A stretch of DNA of 33,812 bases, taken from the NCBI GenBank assembly GCA_964579725.1, contig CAZOHG010000041.1, positions 1 through 33,812 of the forward strand, written 5' to 3'. Under the pieces are notes generated by a model, which did not search any database, had not been told where the DNA came from, and saw nothing but the letters and a program-made list of their open reading frames with translations. Below, in pieces: positions 24,613-32,974 of the stretch. The DNA comes from CAZOHG01 sp964579725 (GTDB lineage Bacteria; Zhuqueibacterota; JdFR-76; BMS3Abin05). Every line of letters begins with the position of its first letter. The first letter of the stretch is position 1. The translations under genes and the position numbers were made by a program.

Positions 24613-24645
24613 AAAAGGGGCTGCCCTGCGTCGGGAGCCCCTTTT
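24613..24645 (+). terminator. Strong intrinsic terminator after the NagB/PIG-L gene
   Basis: AAAAGGGGCT (24613-24622) pairs perfectly with AGCCCCTTTT (24636-24645); an inner CCC/GGG pairs around TGCGTC with one bulged G at 24623. It begins 4 bases after the stop codon. The A-rich left side means it could also stop leftward transcription. Confidence 0.85.
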
Positions 24646-24685
24646 CCTCTGAAGCCGGTACCAGAACAACAAACAGGGAATGCTC

Positions 24686-25468
24686 ATGACCGATCTTCGT
24701 GTAGAAAAAAAAGACGCCGTCGCCGTTGTGACGCTGAATCGTCCGGAAAAATACAATGCTTTCACATTCGATTTAATGAACGAGGTGATTGAAGTCTTTC
24801 GCATGTTGGCAAGTGACGCCGCGACGCGCCTGATTGTTCTGTCGGGCGCCGGTGAAAAGGCCTTTTGTACCGGCGCGGATTTGGCCGATCTCATGCGTTT
24901 TGACACCGCTGTCAAGGCTCGAAAATATGCCCAGAAAGTGGACGAAATGATGGACACGGTCATGAGTTGTCCCAAACCCACGGTGGCCGCCGTCAACGGA
25001 TTTGCCCTGGGGGGCGGTATGGGACTGGCCGCCGCCTGTGACCTGCGCGTCATGAGCCGCTCTGCCAAAGCCGGATTTCCCGCCGTGCGCATTGGGGCGG
25101 TTTTGCCAGTCGGCTGCTCCTTCCGTGTCATGGCGCTCATTGGTTTGGCTAAGAGCAAGGAGCTCATGTTGACGGCTCGTCTCATTGACGCCGAGGAGGC
25201 ATTGCGCATCGGGCTGGTGACCGCTGTGGTTCCGCCCGAAAAATTGTGGGAAAAAACATTCGAATTGGCTGAGGAGATTTTGGAGGGCGGCGACGAAGCG
25301 CTTTACGCCACCAAACTGATTTTAAATCAAAAGCTGGCTGCGGAAATCCAACAATTTGCACAAATGAGCCCGGACAACTTTGCTTACCTCTCCACTACGA
25401 AAGACTGGAAAGAGCGGATTACCGCATTCTTGAATAAGAAAAACAACTCCGGACGGAACGGCACGTGA
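24686..25468 (+). CDS. Crotonase-family (enoyl-CoA hydratase/isomerase-like) protein lacking both hydratase glutamates
   Basis: A 260-residue crotonase-fold protein. The CoA and oxyanion-hole regions are intact (GAGEKAFCTGADLADL near 54-69 and NGFALGGGMGLAAACDL at 104-120). The two glutamates that activate water in enoyl-CoA hydratase are replaced: the GGGCE glutamate is G113, and the glutamate of the QPE segment is A133 (GFPAVRIG). A plain hydratase reaction is therefore unlikely; isomerase, thioesterase, decarboxylase or an unknown CoA reaction is possible. The ATG at 24686 is chosen over 24680 because AGGGA (24675-24679) gives correct spacing only for it. It overlaps the Nudix gene by 4 bases (GTGA). 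Confidence 0.88.
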   Translation: MTDLRVEKKDAVAVVTLNRPEKYNAFTFDLMNEVIEVFRMLASDAATRLIVLSGAGEKAFCTGADLADLMRFDTAVKARKYAQKVDEMMDTVMSCPKPTVAAVNGFALGGGMGLAAACDLRVMSRSAKAGFPAVRIGAVLPVGCSFRVMALIGLAKSKELMLTARLIDAEEALRIGLVTAVVPPEKLWEKTFELAEEILEGGDEALYATKLILNQKLAAEIQQFAQMSPDNFAYLSTTKDWKERITAFLNKKNNSGRNGT

Positions 25469-26271
25469 CGTCTCCAAACCCCGTTCCTGAAAGTGACTTT
25501 CCCCGAGATATTGTCTCCGTGCTCTGGACGGGCCGGTTGTCCTGTTCGCAGCTTGCGGTACACTGGATTTCCCACAGCCCGCCAAAACCGGAAGCTCTGC
25601 GAAAGGCCGAACACGCATTCTGGCGCCAAAAACTGAAAGAAAATCGAACCGTCCGATTTTTTAACGGGGCGCTGGCGGAATTGAAGGATTTCCATTTTCA
25701 AAACGGGCGGCTTCTTTTGACATTGGCTCCCACCGATTACCGCGCGTTTTTGTACTCCAATTTTCACCGAAGAGTTGTGGCGGAAACATTTGGCCGTAAT
25801 TTTGTGAATCAGGGGCTGGGGATTAGTGCTCTGGTGCGGACGCGGGACGGGCAAATCGTGTTAATGAAACGCAGCGCCGAAGTGGGCGAATACCCAAACC
25901 GCCTGGACGTTTTTGGGGGCCACATCGACCCCGGCGTGCACGTGCGGGAAGGCCGTCCGGATCCCTGTCTCGCCATTCGTGAAGAACTGCGGGAGGAATT
26001 GAATGTAGACCCCGCCGAAATGAGTCGCCCGGTGGTGCGGGGCCTTATTCGAAACACCGAGACAACCAAACCGGAACTGATTTTTTCTGTCTCTGTTTCC
26101 TTAAACCAAGAGGAATTGTCCGCTCGGGCCCGGACGGCACAGGATCGATTTGAATTGACGGAGCTGCTTTACATTCCCAATCAAAAAGAGGCGCTCCGTA
26201 CGTTTCTACGCCGCCACTTCCGTGATTTTTCCCCTTCCGGTTTTGGAAGTCTCCTGTTAAAAGTGGTCTAA
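25465..26271 (+). CDS. Nudix hydrolase with a long N-terminal domain (NUDT22-like pattern)
   Basis: A 268-residue protein. The C-terminal half (about 115-255) is a Nudix domain with GGHIDPG (151-157) and REELREELN (172-180). The spacing between these two halves of the Nudix box is about 7 residues longer than the canonical motif. The N-terminal 110 residues carry no motif I know. Layout and the PNRLDVFGGHIDP region recall eukaryotic NUDT22, a UDP-sugar hydrolase, but this is a resemblance only. The start is a GTG at 25465 that overlaps the crotonase stop by 4 bases, so translation is coupled; the substrate may be a CoA or nucleotide-sugar derivative. Its 3' end overlaps convergent exbD by 4 bases. 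Confidence 0.82.
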   Translation: MTSPNPVPESDFPRDIVSVLWTGRLSCSQLAVHWISHSPPKPEALRKAEHAFWRQKLKENRTVRFFNGALAELKDFHFQNGRLLLTLAPTDYRAFLYSNFHRRVVAETFGRNFVNQGLGISALVRTRDGQIVLMKRSAEVGEYPNRLDVFGGHIDPGVHVREGRPDPCLAIREELREELNVDPAEMSRPVVRGLIRNTETTKPELIFSVSVSLNQEELSARARTAQDRFELTELLYIPNQKEALRTFLRRHFRDFSPSGFGSLLLKVV

Positions 26272-26687
26272 GGTTTTCCCTGGCCAGGGAGTTCCACTTC
26301 CGTCGCAATGACCAGTTTTTTAATTCCGGCCTGTTTGACCAGGTCCATGACTTGCACCACCAACCCGTGCGGCACGGTTTTGTCGGCTTTTAAAATGAGA
26401 GTGGGCGGTTTGTGGCCGGTTACGTGTTTTTGGAGGGCTTCTTCCAGATTGTCCAGAGCGTAGGGTTTGTCGTTCAAGTATATTTGTTGCTGCGCGTCGA
26501 TAAAAATGGCCAGATTTTTCACCCGTTGAATGCTGGCCGATTTGGCCTTGGGCAATTGCAGTTTCATGCCCGGTTGCTCCAAAAAGGTGGAAGAAACCAT
26601 GAAAAAAATCAACAAAATGAACAGCACGTCAATGAGTGAGGTAATATTAATGGAGATTTTTTTTCTTTCTTTTAGAGCAAGATGCAT
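26268..26687 (-). CDS. exbD: ExbD/TolR-family proton-channel protein
   Basis: Inner-membrane protein of 139 residues with one N-terminal transmembrane segment (about 17-35) containing the proton-relay aspartate D20 in SLIDVLFILLIFF, then a periplasmic domain ending KKLVIATEVELP. It works with ExbB to drive TonB. GGAGGAG lies inside the end of exbB, and its ATG overlaps the exbB stop by one base. Tol-type TolR is an alternative, but the adjacent tonB gene favours ExbD. It is the last gene of the tonB-exbB-exbD unit. Confidence 0.93.
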   Translation of the reverse strand: MHLALKERKKISINITSLIDVLFILLIFFMVSSTFLEQPGMKLQLPKAKSASIQRVKNLAIFIDAQQQIYLNDKPYALDNLEEALQKHVTGHKPPTLILKADKTVPHGLVVQVMDLVKQAGIKKLVIATEVELPGQGKP

Positions 26688-27346
26688 TAGCTCTCCTCCT
26701 GAAGGGATTCGGGAAGGAGTTTTTGTTCAATTAAGCTCATTTTCCGAACCAGATCACCTGTGGCGTGTTCAATTTCCAGCACCAGATCTTCGGCTTTGTG
26801 AATAAAATAGTTGTAAAAAATCAGGGCCGTAATGCCGATGGAAAGCCCGAAAACCGTTGTAATCAGAGCTTCGGAAATGCCGACCGACAGTGCACTGGCC
26901 TGACCGACACCGACCTTTGAAATGACATTAAAGACCTTGATCATCCCAATCACCGTTCCCAAGAGACCCAGCAGCGGAGCAACCCCCGCAATGGTTTCCA
27001 GAGCCCCCAGGCCGCTTTCCAGCGTGTGGATTTCCTGACGCCCTTGCTCTTCCGTGACCTCTTTCAAATCCTCTTTGGGAAGGTGCCGTTGCTCCAAAGT
27101 CAGTTGAACCAAATGGGCAAAGGGGCCCGAATGGCGTTGACAAATGGAAATCGCCATGGGAATATCCCTTTCTTCTTTCAGGGACTCAATGGCATGTTGA
27201 ATTTCCGGAAGAATAATCTTCGATCGCCGTAAATGAATGAGACGTTCCAAAATAATGGCCAGCGCCCAAATCGACGCAATGGCAAGCGGAATCATCATGA
27301 TCCCGCCCTTTACAAAAAACTGCCAGCTTTGCTCCAAAAGTGTCAA
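26687..27346 (-). CDS. exbB: ExbB/TolQ/MotA-family proton-channel protein
   Basis: Inner-membrane protein of 219 residues with three transmembrane segments (about 15-34, 120-145 and 160-185) and the family block LETIAGVAPLLGLLGTVIGM. With ExbD it converts the proton gradient into motion that energises TonB. The likely start is a TTG at 27346: AGGAG sits at proper spacing before it, and the nearest ATG (residue 17) would trim the amphipathic N-terminal helix. It lies 31 bases after tonB and overlaps exbD by one base. Confidence 0.93.
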   Translation of the reverse strand: MTLLEQSWQFFVKGGIMMIPLAIASIWALAIILERLIHLRRSKIILPEIQHAIESLKEERDIPMAISICQRHSGPFAHLVQLTLEQRHLPKEDLKEVTEEQGRQEIHTLESGLGALETIAGVAPLLGLLGTVIGMIKVFNVISKVGVGQASALSVGISEALITTVFGLSIGITALIFYNYFIHKAEDLVLEIEHATGDLVRKMSLIEQKLLPESLQEES

Positions 27347-27377
27347 ATCACTCTCCTGTTTTTACACGGGTTATTTT

Positions 27378-28247
27378 TTACTTTTTCACAATATACCAGA
27401 AAGAACCGGTCACTTCAAGAAAATCCTTGGGAAAATCCTTGGGCAACGGCTTAAAAGGAGCGGAAATATTCACTGCGTTTAAACTGGTTTCCATGAGACT
27501 TTTGTGTCCCTTGTACGAGAGCAGCGTGACATTGCCCAAATGGCCGTCCGGGTAAATACGAAACCTAAGCAGGGTGTGCCCCTGAATCAGCCCCAATTTT
27601 GTGAAAGCCGGCGGCGGGAAAATGTGTTGCTGGATTTTCTTTTTCAAGTACAGCATGTAAGGAGCGAAATCCCACTCGTACGTGTTAAAGGCCAATCCGC
27701 CCAATTTGTCCACGTTGAAACTTTCGTTTTCGTAGGTTGTGGGGGAAGCGGACCGGGGCGGTGCGCTCCCACCGGTCAATTTTTCGGGGCTAAAGGTTTC
27801 GTAGGTCATTTGGCGACTGGAATACGCCAATTTCCGCGGGGCCAGATTTTTTTCCGCTTTGGAAACATTTTTGGCCGCTGACGGGCGCGGCCGCGAAACC
27901 GGTTGGGAAGAAGCAGCCAGTCGGGCGGCGTCCGGTGAGGGGAGTGTCCCGCGGGCGCTGGGCATTTTCCCCTTTTGACCCAATTTGACGCGATTTTGCG
28001 CCGTAGAATTTTTGTCGGATAAAAGTCGCGCTGTGCGCGGTTTGGTCGGACTGGCTTTTGGGGTTTCCACAAATTCAAAAGCGATTTCCTTCTCTTTTGG
28101 GGACCGTACAGCCGAGGCGGCTGGGAAAAGAGAGAAATGGGTGGAAACGCCGTAAATCAAGAGAAACAAAACGTGCAAAAGCAAGGAAATTAGAATAAAA
28201 GGCAAAATTCTATTCCGCGGAGAGTATTTTATTGCTAACGTTTTCAA
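27378..28247 (-). CDS. tonB: TonB-like energy-transducing protein
   Basis: Periplasm-spanning protein of 289 residues: one N-terminal membrane segment (14-33), a Pro/Lys/Ser-rich linker (about 50-185) and a C-terminal TonB domain (about 195-285) with LRFRIYPDGHLGNVTLLSYK. It transmits energy to TonB-dependent receptors such as the putative thiamine receptor at 10.6 kb, although it may serve many receptors. The start is called as TTG at 28247 with AGAGGA upstream; no ATG lies before the membrane segment. The linker shows a loose internal repeat (TYETFSPEKLTG at 149-160 and TYENESFNVDKLGG at 171-184). The operon order tonB-exbB-exbD supports the assignment. Confidence 0.9.
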   Translation of the reverse strand: MKTLAIKYSPRNRILPFILISLLLHVLFLLIYGVSTHFSLFPAASAVRSPKEKEIAFEFVETPKASPTKPRTARLLSDKNSTAQNRVKLGQKGKMPSARGTLPSPDAARLAASSQPVSRPRPSAAKNVSKAEKNLAPRKLAYSSRQMTYETFSPEKLTGGSAPPRSASPTTYENESFNVDKLGGLAFNTYEWDFAPYMLYLKKKIQQHIFPPPAFTKLGLIQGHTLLRFRIYPDGHLGNVTLLSYKGHKSLMETSLNAVNISAPFKPLPKDFPKDFLEVTGSFWYIVKK

Positions 28248-28414
28248 AAAAAGGTAATCCTCTGCGATTTCTACAGGTTGTTTGTGAGCCTACCGAATGA
28301 AAAATTCGCCGTGCACAAGCACCTCAAAAGTATTTCTTTCTACAAAGGAAGCCGTCGAAAAGTTTCCCTTCCCGAGAGCGGACAAAACAACTGGGAAACT
28401 GCAAAGGTCGATAC

Positions 28415-28439
28415 CGTCTTTTTTTTGCCGGAAAAGACG
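28415..28439. repeat. 8-base inverted repeat after priA
   Basis: CGTCTTTT (28415-28422) and AAAAGACG (28432-28439) flank a 9-base loop, 7 bases past the priA stop. No T-run follows in the leftward direction, so it is not a standard intrinsic terminator. It could mark mRNA 3'-end protection. The rest of the tonB-priA gap shows nothing firm. Confidence 0.4.
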
Positions 28440-28445
28440 TGATTT

Positions 28446-30947
28446 TCACCACAAATCGACCGGGTCAACGTCAATGGAGATCTTCACCTCCCGCGGGCGA
28501 TAGCGTCGTTTGTATTCCCCGAAAACCTTTTTAACATCGGCGCGCAGCCGGGTGCCGGAGGGGTCTTTGTGGCGATCTCCCTTTAAAATAATGTGAAAAC
28601 GGTAATTGCCCTGAATTTTAGACAGGGGGGCGGGTGAAGGCCCCAAAATCTGGTAAAAGGGACTTTGTCCGTCCAAAAGCTGACCGAAACGAAGGGCGTA
28701 CTCGCGCACCGAATCTTCGTTGGGTCCGCGAAATTCAATTTCAACCAATTTTCCGAAGGGTGGGTACACCAAGTCGCGGCGCTGGCCGATTTCCGAGGCG
28801 TAAAAGCGCAAGTAATCGTGTTTTTGGGCAAAAAGAATGCTGTGGTTTTGAGGGGAATAGGTTTGAATAATGACTTCACCCTGCTTGTCTTTGCGTCCGG
28901 CACGTCCGGCCACTTGCGTAAGGAGTTGAAAGGTGCGTTCCGCCGCCCGGTAATCGGGAATAAGAAGTGTGGTGTCGGCTGAAATGACGCCCACCAAGGT
29001 CACGCGCGGGAAGTCCAACCCCTTGGCCACCATTTGTGTTCCCAACAAAATGTCGTACAGACCCCGACTGAAATCCCGTAGAATTTGGTCGTGGGCTCCC
29101 TTGCGCGAAGTAGTGTCCATGTCCATTCGGACAACCCGTGCGCGTGGAAAGTGGAATTTGAGTTCGTCTTCCACGCGCTGGGTGCCAATGCCGCTGTAAC
29201 GGATTTTCACCCCGCCGCAATTGGGGCAAACTTCGGGCGCGGGTTTTTGGTAATTGCAATAGTGGCACACCAATTTATTGCCTTCTCTGTGGTAGGTTAG
29301 GGTGATGTCACAATTGACGCATTTTTCAATGTAGCCGCACTCCTGGCACACAATGTACGTGGAAAAGCCCCGCCTGTTTTGGAGAAGAATGATCTGTTCC
29401 TGTCGGGTCAGCTTCTCCCGAATTTTTTGAAGTAAAAGAGCGGAAAAAATGACCGGTTCGTTCCGGCGGGGCGATTTTTTCTCTTTGGCCATGTCCACAA
29501 TTTCCACGCGCGGCATGGGAATGTCCTGTACCCGGTTCGGCAGAGTGAGCAAAGTGTACTTCCGATTTTGGGCATTGTAGAAACTCTCGACGCTGGGTGT
29601 GGCTGATCCCAACACAACTAAGGCGTTGTTCATTTTAGCCCGAACAATCGCCACGTCGCGGGCGTGGTAACGCGGCGCCATGTCGTACTGCTTGTACGTG
29701 GCTTCTTGTTCTTCGTCCACAACGATGAGCCCCAAATTTTTGAGCGGGGCAAAAACCGCTGACCTCGGCCCGATGGCAATGCCGTATTCCCCGCGCTGAA
29801 TGCGTCGCCAGGAGTCGTAGCGTTCACCGGCAGACATTCGGCTGTGAAGAACAGCCACGTCGTTACCGAAAAAATCCTTGAATCGTTTGACGGTTTGAGG
29901 CGTCAGGGAAATTTCAGGCACCAAAACAATCGCTGATTTTCCCAATTTCCGCACGCGCGAAATGGCTTCCATGTACACCTGTGTTTTGCCGCTTCCGGTG
30001 ACCCCGTGGAGGAGAAAGGTCCGAAACTCGCCACGGTCCACGGAGCCCAAAATTTCCCGAAGCGCTCGGGCCTGGTCGGAATTTAGGATGATTTTGTTTG
30101 GCGTTTCGGGTTTTACAAACTGGTAGTAGTCGCGAAAAACCTCCCGTTGTTCAATGGTTAAAATCCCCTTTTTTACCAGCGTGCCAAGCCCCGAGAGGCT
30201 CACCTTGGCTTGCTTTAACAAATCTACCTGAAAAAGGCCGTCGGGAAAATCCTTTAAAATTTTCAAAATTTCGGCTTGCCGCAGGTGTTTGAGCATGAGA
30301 GCTTCGATTTCCGTGTCCAGGTCGTGGGTTTCCAGCCACCGGGGCGAAAGCCTGACAAAATTCAACCTGCGCTCGCGGGTTTTGGGACGCTGTACAATTT
30401 CCTGAACGGAGATGTAGCCCTTTTTTTGGAGCTGGGCAACGTGGTACGAAAATCCCTGCGTGCCCACCTTCTGCTGCAATTGCTTGAAGTACAATGGGCC
30501 GTGGTTCCACAATGCTTGCAAAATTTTCCTCTGTTTCTCAGAAACCCCTTCCACGGTTTGGATTTTTCCGGCGTCCCAGGTGTCCAAAAGCCGAATAAGA
30601 CGTTTGCTTTCCTGACTGATTCCCCGTGGCAGTGCGGCTTCCAACACTTCACCCCAGGAGGAAAGGTAGTACTCCCCCACCCACCGGGCCAGTTCCAGCA
30701 TTTCGCTTGTGAAAATCGGCTCCGTGTCCAGAATGTCCTGAATTTCCTTTACATCGTTCAAGTCGGTTTCGGACGTCAGGGACACCACAAAACCTGTCAG
30801 TTTGCGGCGTCCGAAGGGCACGAGCACCCGCATGCCCACCTGCAGCAGCGGTACGAAATTCTTCGGAACGGCGTACGTAAAAGCGTGGCTGAGGGGAAGC
30901 GGCAAAACCACTTCCGCAAAAAGCGTTTTGGACGGTTGGAAAGTCAC
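28446..30947 (-). CDS. priA: Primosomal protein N' (PriA helicase)
   Basis: Superfamily 2 DNA helicase that reloads the replisome at stalled forks. With the chosen GTG start at 30947 the protein has 833 residues, about 100 more than E. coli PriA. The excess falls mostly in the winged-helix region (about 105-260). Landmarks are the N-terminal 3'-end-binding domain, Walker A GVTGSGKT (315-322), DEEQ (411-414), GSATPSVES, the zinc-binding cysteine set from CQECGYIEKCVNC to CPNCGG, and AGRAGRKDKQGEV. The frame stays open to a TTG at 31034, but that extension has no homology pattern and no ribosome-binding site. AGAAGAG precedes the chosen GTG, so the exact start is moderately sure. Confidence 0.94.
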   Translation of the reverse strand: MTFQPSKTLFAEVVLPLPLSHAFTYAVPKNFVPLLQVGMRVLVPFGRRKLTGFVVSLTSETDLNDVKEIQDILDTEPIFTSEMLELARWVGEYYLSSWGEVLEAALPRGISQESKRLIRLLDTWDAGKIQTVEGVSEKQRKILQALWNHGPLYFKQLQQKVGTQGFSYHVAQLQKKGYISVQEIVQRPKTRERRLNFVRLSPRWLETHDLDTEIEALMLKHLRQAEILKILKDFPDGLFQVDLLKQAKVSLSGLGTLVKKGILTIEQREVFRDYYQFVKPETPNKIILNSDQARALREILGSVDRGEFRTFLLHGVTGSGKTQVYMEAISRVRKLGKSAIVLVPEISLTPQTVKRFKDFFGNDVAVLHSRMSAGERYDSWRRIQRGEYGIAIGPRSAVFAPLKNLGLIVVDEEQEATYKQYDMAPRYHARDVAIVRAKMNNALVVLGSATPSVESFYNAQNRKYTLLTLPNRVQDIPMPRVEIVDMAKEKKSPRRNEPVIFSALLLQKIREKLTRQEQIILLQNRRGFSTYIVCQECGYIEKCVNCDITLTYHREGNKLVCHYCNYQKPAPEVCPNCGGVKIRYSGIGTQRVEDELKFHFPRARVVRMDMDTTSRKGAHDQILRDFSRGLYDILLGTQMVAKGLDFPRVTLVGVISADTTLLIPDYRAAERTFQLLTQVAGRAGRKDKQGEVIIQTYSPQNHSILFAQKHDYLRFYASEIGQRRDLVYPPFGKLVEIEFRGPNEDSVREYALRFGQLLDGQSPFYQILGPSPAPLSKIQGNYRFHIILKGDRHKDPSGTRLRADVKKVFGEYKRRYRPREVKISIDVDPVDLW

Positions 30948-31052
30948 CTGTTTCTCTTCTAAAATTCTTGGAAAGTACCCGATTTTCGAATTTTGAATCC
31001 TGATTAAATTACGAAATTTTCGATCGAATCTCAACGAACATTTTGAGAAAAT

Positions 31053-32966
31053 TTAGAACCGGAAATCTGCCTGAAGACTGAAGGACTGCCGTCGAGGTTC
31101 GGGGGGCGAAAGGCGGTAGCTGATTCCCGGTTTGAGGAGGAGATTGTGCAAGGTGAATTTTAGAGCAACTGCACCTCGCTTGCCCAGAAAAAATTGGGGC
31201 AAAATGTACGCACGCGACCCCGTGCCGTAGGCTAAAAAAATGGGGAAGGTGCCCGGCAGTCCAGGTTCGTAAGCGTACAGACGGCTGGCGTAGTCGTCGG
31301 TTTGAAAAAGACTCCAACCGAAGGCAATAGAAAAAAGAGCCGCCGGTTTCCAGCGTAATTCTTGAGCGAATAAAAATCCCCGTGATTTTGCCGACGGGTA
31401 CGAATGTTGGGCCCCCCAGTGCACGTGCACCCATTGCAGTTGTCCCTTGACGCGAAGCCCCCTTCTGGGAGAAAACCACCAGAAAAAGCGAATTTTTTGT
31501 CGGTCGCGAGGTGCTAAAATCGGAACGGTCTCCCAGCCGTTCCGAAGCACCCACCGTTTGTTGTCCTTTTGCTTTTCCGCCAGTGCGAGAAACGTGCGGA
31601 ATTTTCGATTCCAGAGCTGCGTCCAACGAATCCGCCACTCCCAGCCTGTGCGATTGGAAAGATTCTGAGCACCTTGTGGAAACAGAAACTGGTCCAGAAA
31701 GGCTTCCAGCTGCGTGGCGCGGGCAGGACGCAGCACAATGCCGGCGTACACCCCCGTTTCGTTGGTCGGTTCGCCCTGTTCCCCAAAAACCGTTGCGTGG
31801 GGATTCCAGAAATCCGTGCCAAAATGCCGAACCAACCACACCCATTCAAATCGTGTGAGGCGGACAGCGCCCTTTAGAAGAAAAGAGGCTTTTCGTTTGG
31901 GGGATTGTGCCCAGGCACCGGTAAGCGTAAAGCGCGAAAAGAAAAAACGCCCGTTCACACCCCATATTGACAAACGCCGCAGAGGGGTTGCGTTTTTCAG
32001 CCCGATGACCGGTTTGGAAAAGAGGCTTTGGAAACCGGTGGCACCCAGAGAGCCGAATGGGGAGTCGATTTGAAAATGGCCGCCGCCAAGCCGTTCCCGT
32101 ACACAGAAAGCCGAGGGACTTTGTGAGGCGAGCAGGTGAGCCGTCCCGGTCAAGGAATCGAAAGTTGCCTGCCAGTGATTTTCGGAGTAAAAAAGCGTGC
32201 CCCTCCAGCGTGGACGCCGAACGTGAACAGCCCCGCCTTGAAGAAAAAATCCATTGAGCGCGGAAAGGTCGCCCCGCACGGGACTTCCCTCGGTTCGTAA
32301 AAGTTGGGCGGGACTTTGTCCTTTTCCGAAAAAATAGGGGAGATTGAAGAGTAAGCCTTCTCCGAAACGAAGAAAATAGTGGCCGAGCCAGAGTCGGGTG
32401 GTGCGTCCGAGAGGAAGCGTGAAAAATCCCACCGTGTGGGTGGTGAACCTGCTTCCCGAGGGCCGTCGGACGAACAGAACGCCGCCGGAAAACTCCCGCT
32501 TCCCTGTCCACCAAAGGCGTTGGTACTGGGCGGCGTGGGAAGGAAGAGGAAAACCCCGAAGGGCCGGCCCCAAGCGCAGACGCAACCTGGCCCCCGTAGC
32601 GGGATTTTTCTGGTTCACACGAAGAAACGGCGCGAGCCAATGCCAGTCCTCCGAACTTAGGCGCAACGCCTGTTGAACCTCCGATTTTGAACGAAAGGGA
32701 CCGTGCCGGGTTCGGTAGGAAATCAGAAATCGCGCCATTTCCTCCGTAACCCCGGGGATTTGAAGAATCTCGCCAATGGAGGCGGTATTAACGGGAATGG
32801 GGTGCAGTTTAAGCCACTCGACCTGTGCGTACCAGAGCTGCAAATTTCGGCTCTCCTCGTCGGGAAGGGCTTGGAGCTCAAAACGGATCTGGGACCCGGC
32901 CGGCTGAGGTGCCGAAAAGAGAAACAAGACAAACAGCGCTTGAAAAATGCGAAAACCCGAACGCAC
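31053..32966 (-). CDS. Outer-membrane beta-barrel protein with an N-terminal helix-hairpin-helix (ComEA-like) domain
   Basis: A 637-residue exported protein. A signal peptide (about 1-25) is followed by a helix-hairpin-helix module at 56-117 (IPVNTASIGEILQIPGVTEE, then FLISYRTRHGPF). This is the ComEA-type arrangement that binds DNA in competence proteins. The remaining 500 residues are rich in aromatic and alternating residues and end in F (LQADFRF), as in outer-membrane barrels. The start is GTG at 32966 with GAGGTG upstream, overlapping the stop of the PorV-like gene's region by spacing only (8-base gap). Proteins of this layout occur in FCB-type bacteria with no assigned role. Whether the HhH really touches DNA or serves as a protein module is unknown. 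Confidence 0.78.
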   Translation of the reverse strand: MRSGFRIFQALFVLFLFSAPQPAGSQIRFELQALPDEESRNLQLWYAQVEWLKLHPIPVNTASIGEILQIPGVTEEMARFLISYRTRHGPFRSKSEVQQALRLSSEDWHWLAPFLRVNQKNPATGARLRLRLGPALRGFPLPSHAAQYQRLWWTGKREFSGGVLFVRRPSGSRFTTHTVGFFTLPLGRTTRLWLGHYFLRFGEGLLFNLPYFFGKGQSPAQLLRTEGSPVRGDLSALNGFFLQGGAVHVRRPRWRGTLFYSENHWQATFDSLTGTAHLLASQSPSAFCVRERLGGGHFQIDSPFGSLGATGFQSLFSKPVIGLKNATPLRRLSIWGVNGRFFFSRFTLTGAWAQSPKRKASFLLKGAVRLTRFEWVWLVRHFGTDFWNPHATVFGEQGEPTNETGVYAGIVLRPARATQLEAFLDQFLFPQGAQNLSNRTGWEWRIRWTQLWNRKFRTFLALAEKQKDNKRWVLRNGWETVPILAPRDRQKIRFFWWFSPRRGLRVKGQLQWVHVHWGAQHSYPSAKSRGFLFAQELRWKPAALFSIAFGWSLFQTDDYASRLYAYEPGLPGTFPIFLAYGTGSRAYILPQFFLGKRGAVALKFTLHNLLLKPGISYRLSPPEPRRQSFSLQADFRF

Positions 32967-32974
32967 GCTTCACC

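Noticed and set aside
28325..28332. Bacteroidetes-type -7 box (TACTTTTG on the minus strand) upstream of tonB
   Set aside because: The 8-base motif fits TAnnTTTG, but no TTTG box is found at the required distance and the phylum is uncertain.
30948..31034. PriA extension to a TTG at 31034
   Set aside because: The extra 29 residues show no PriA pattern and no ribosome-binding site; the family N-terminus begins just after the GTG at 30947.
31009..31845. Minus-strand frame of 278 residues within the HhH-barrel gene
   Set aside because: It has low-complexity Arg/Ser-rich composition and lies wholly in another frame of a gene with signal peptide, HhH module and barrel end.
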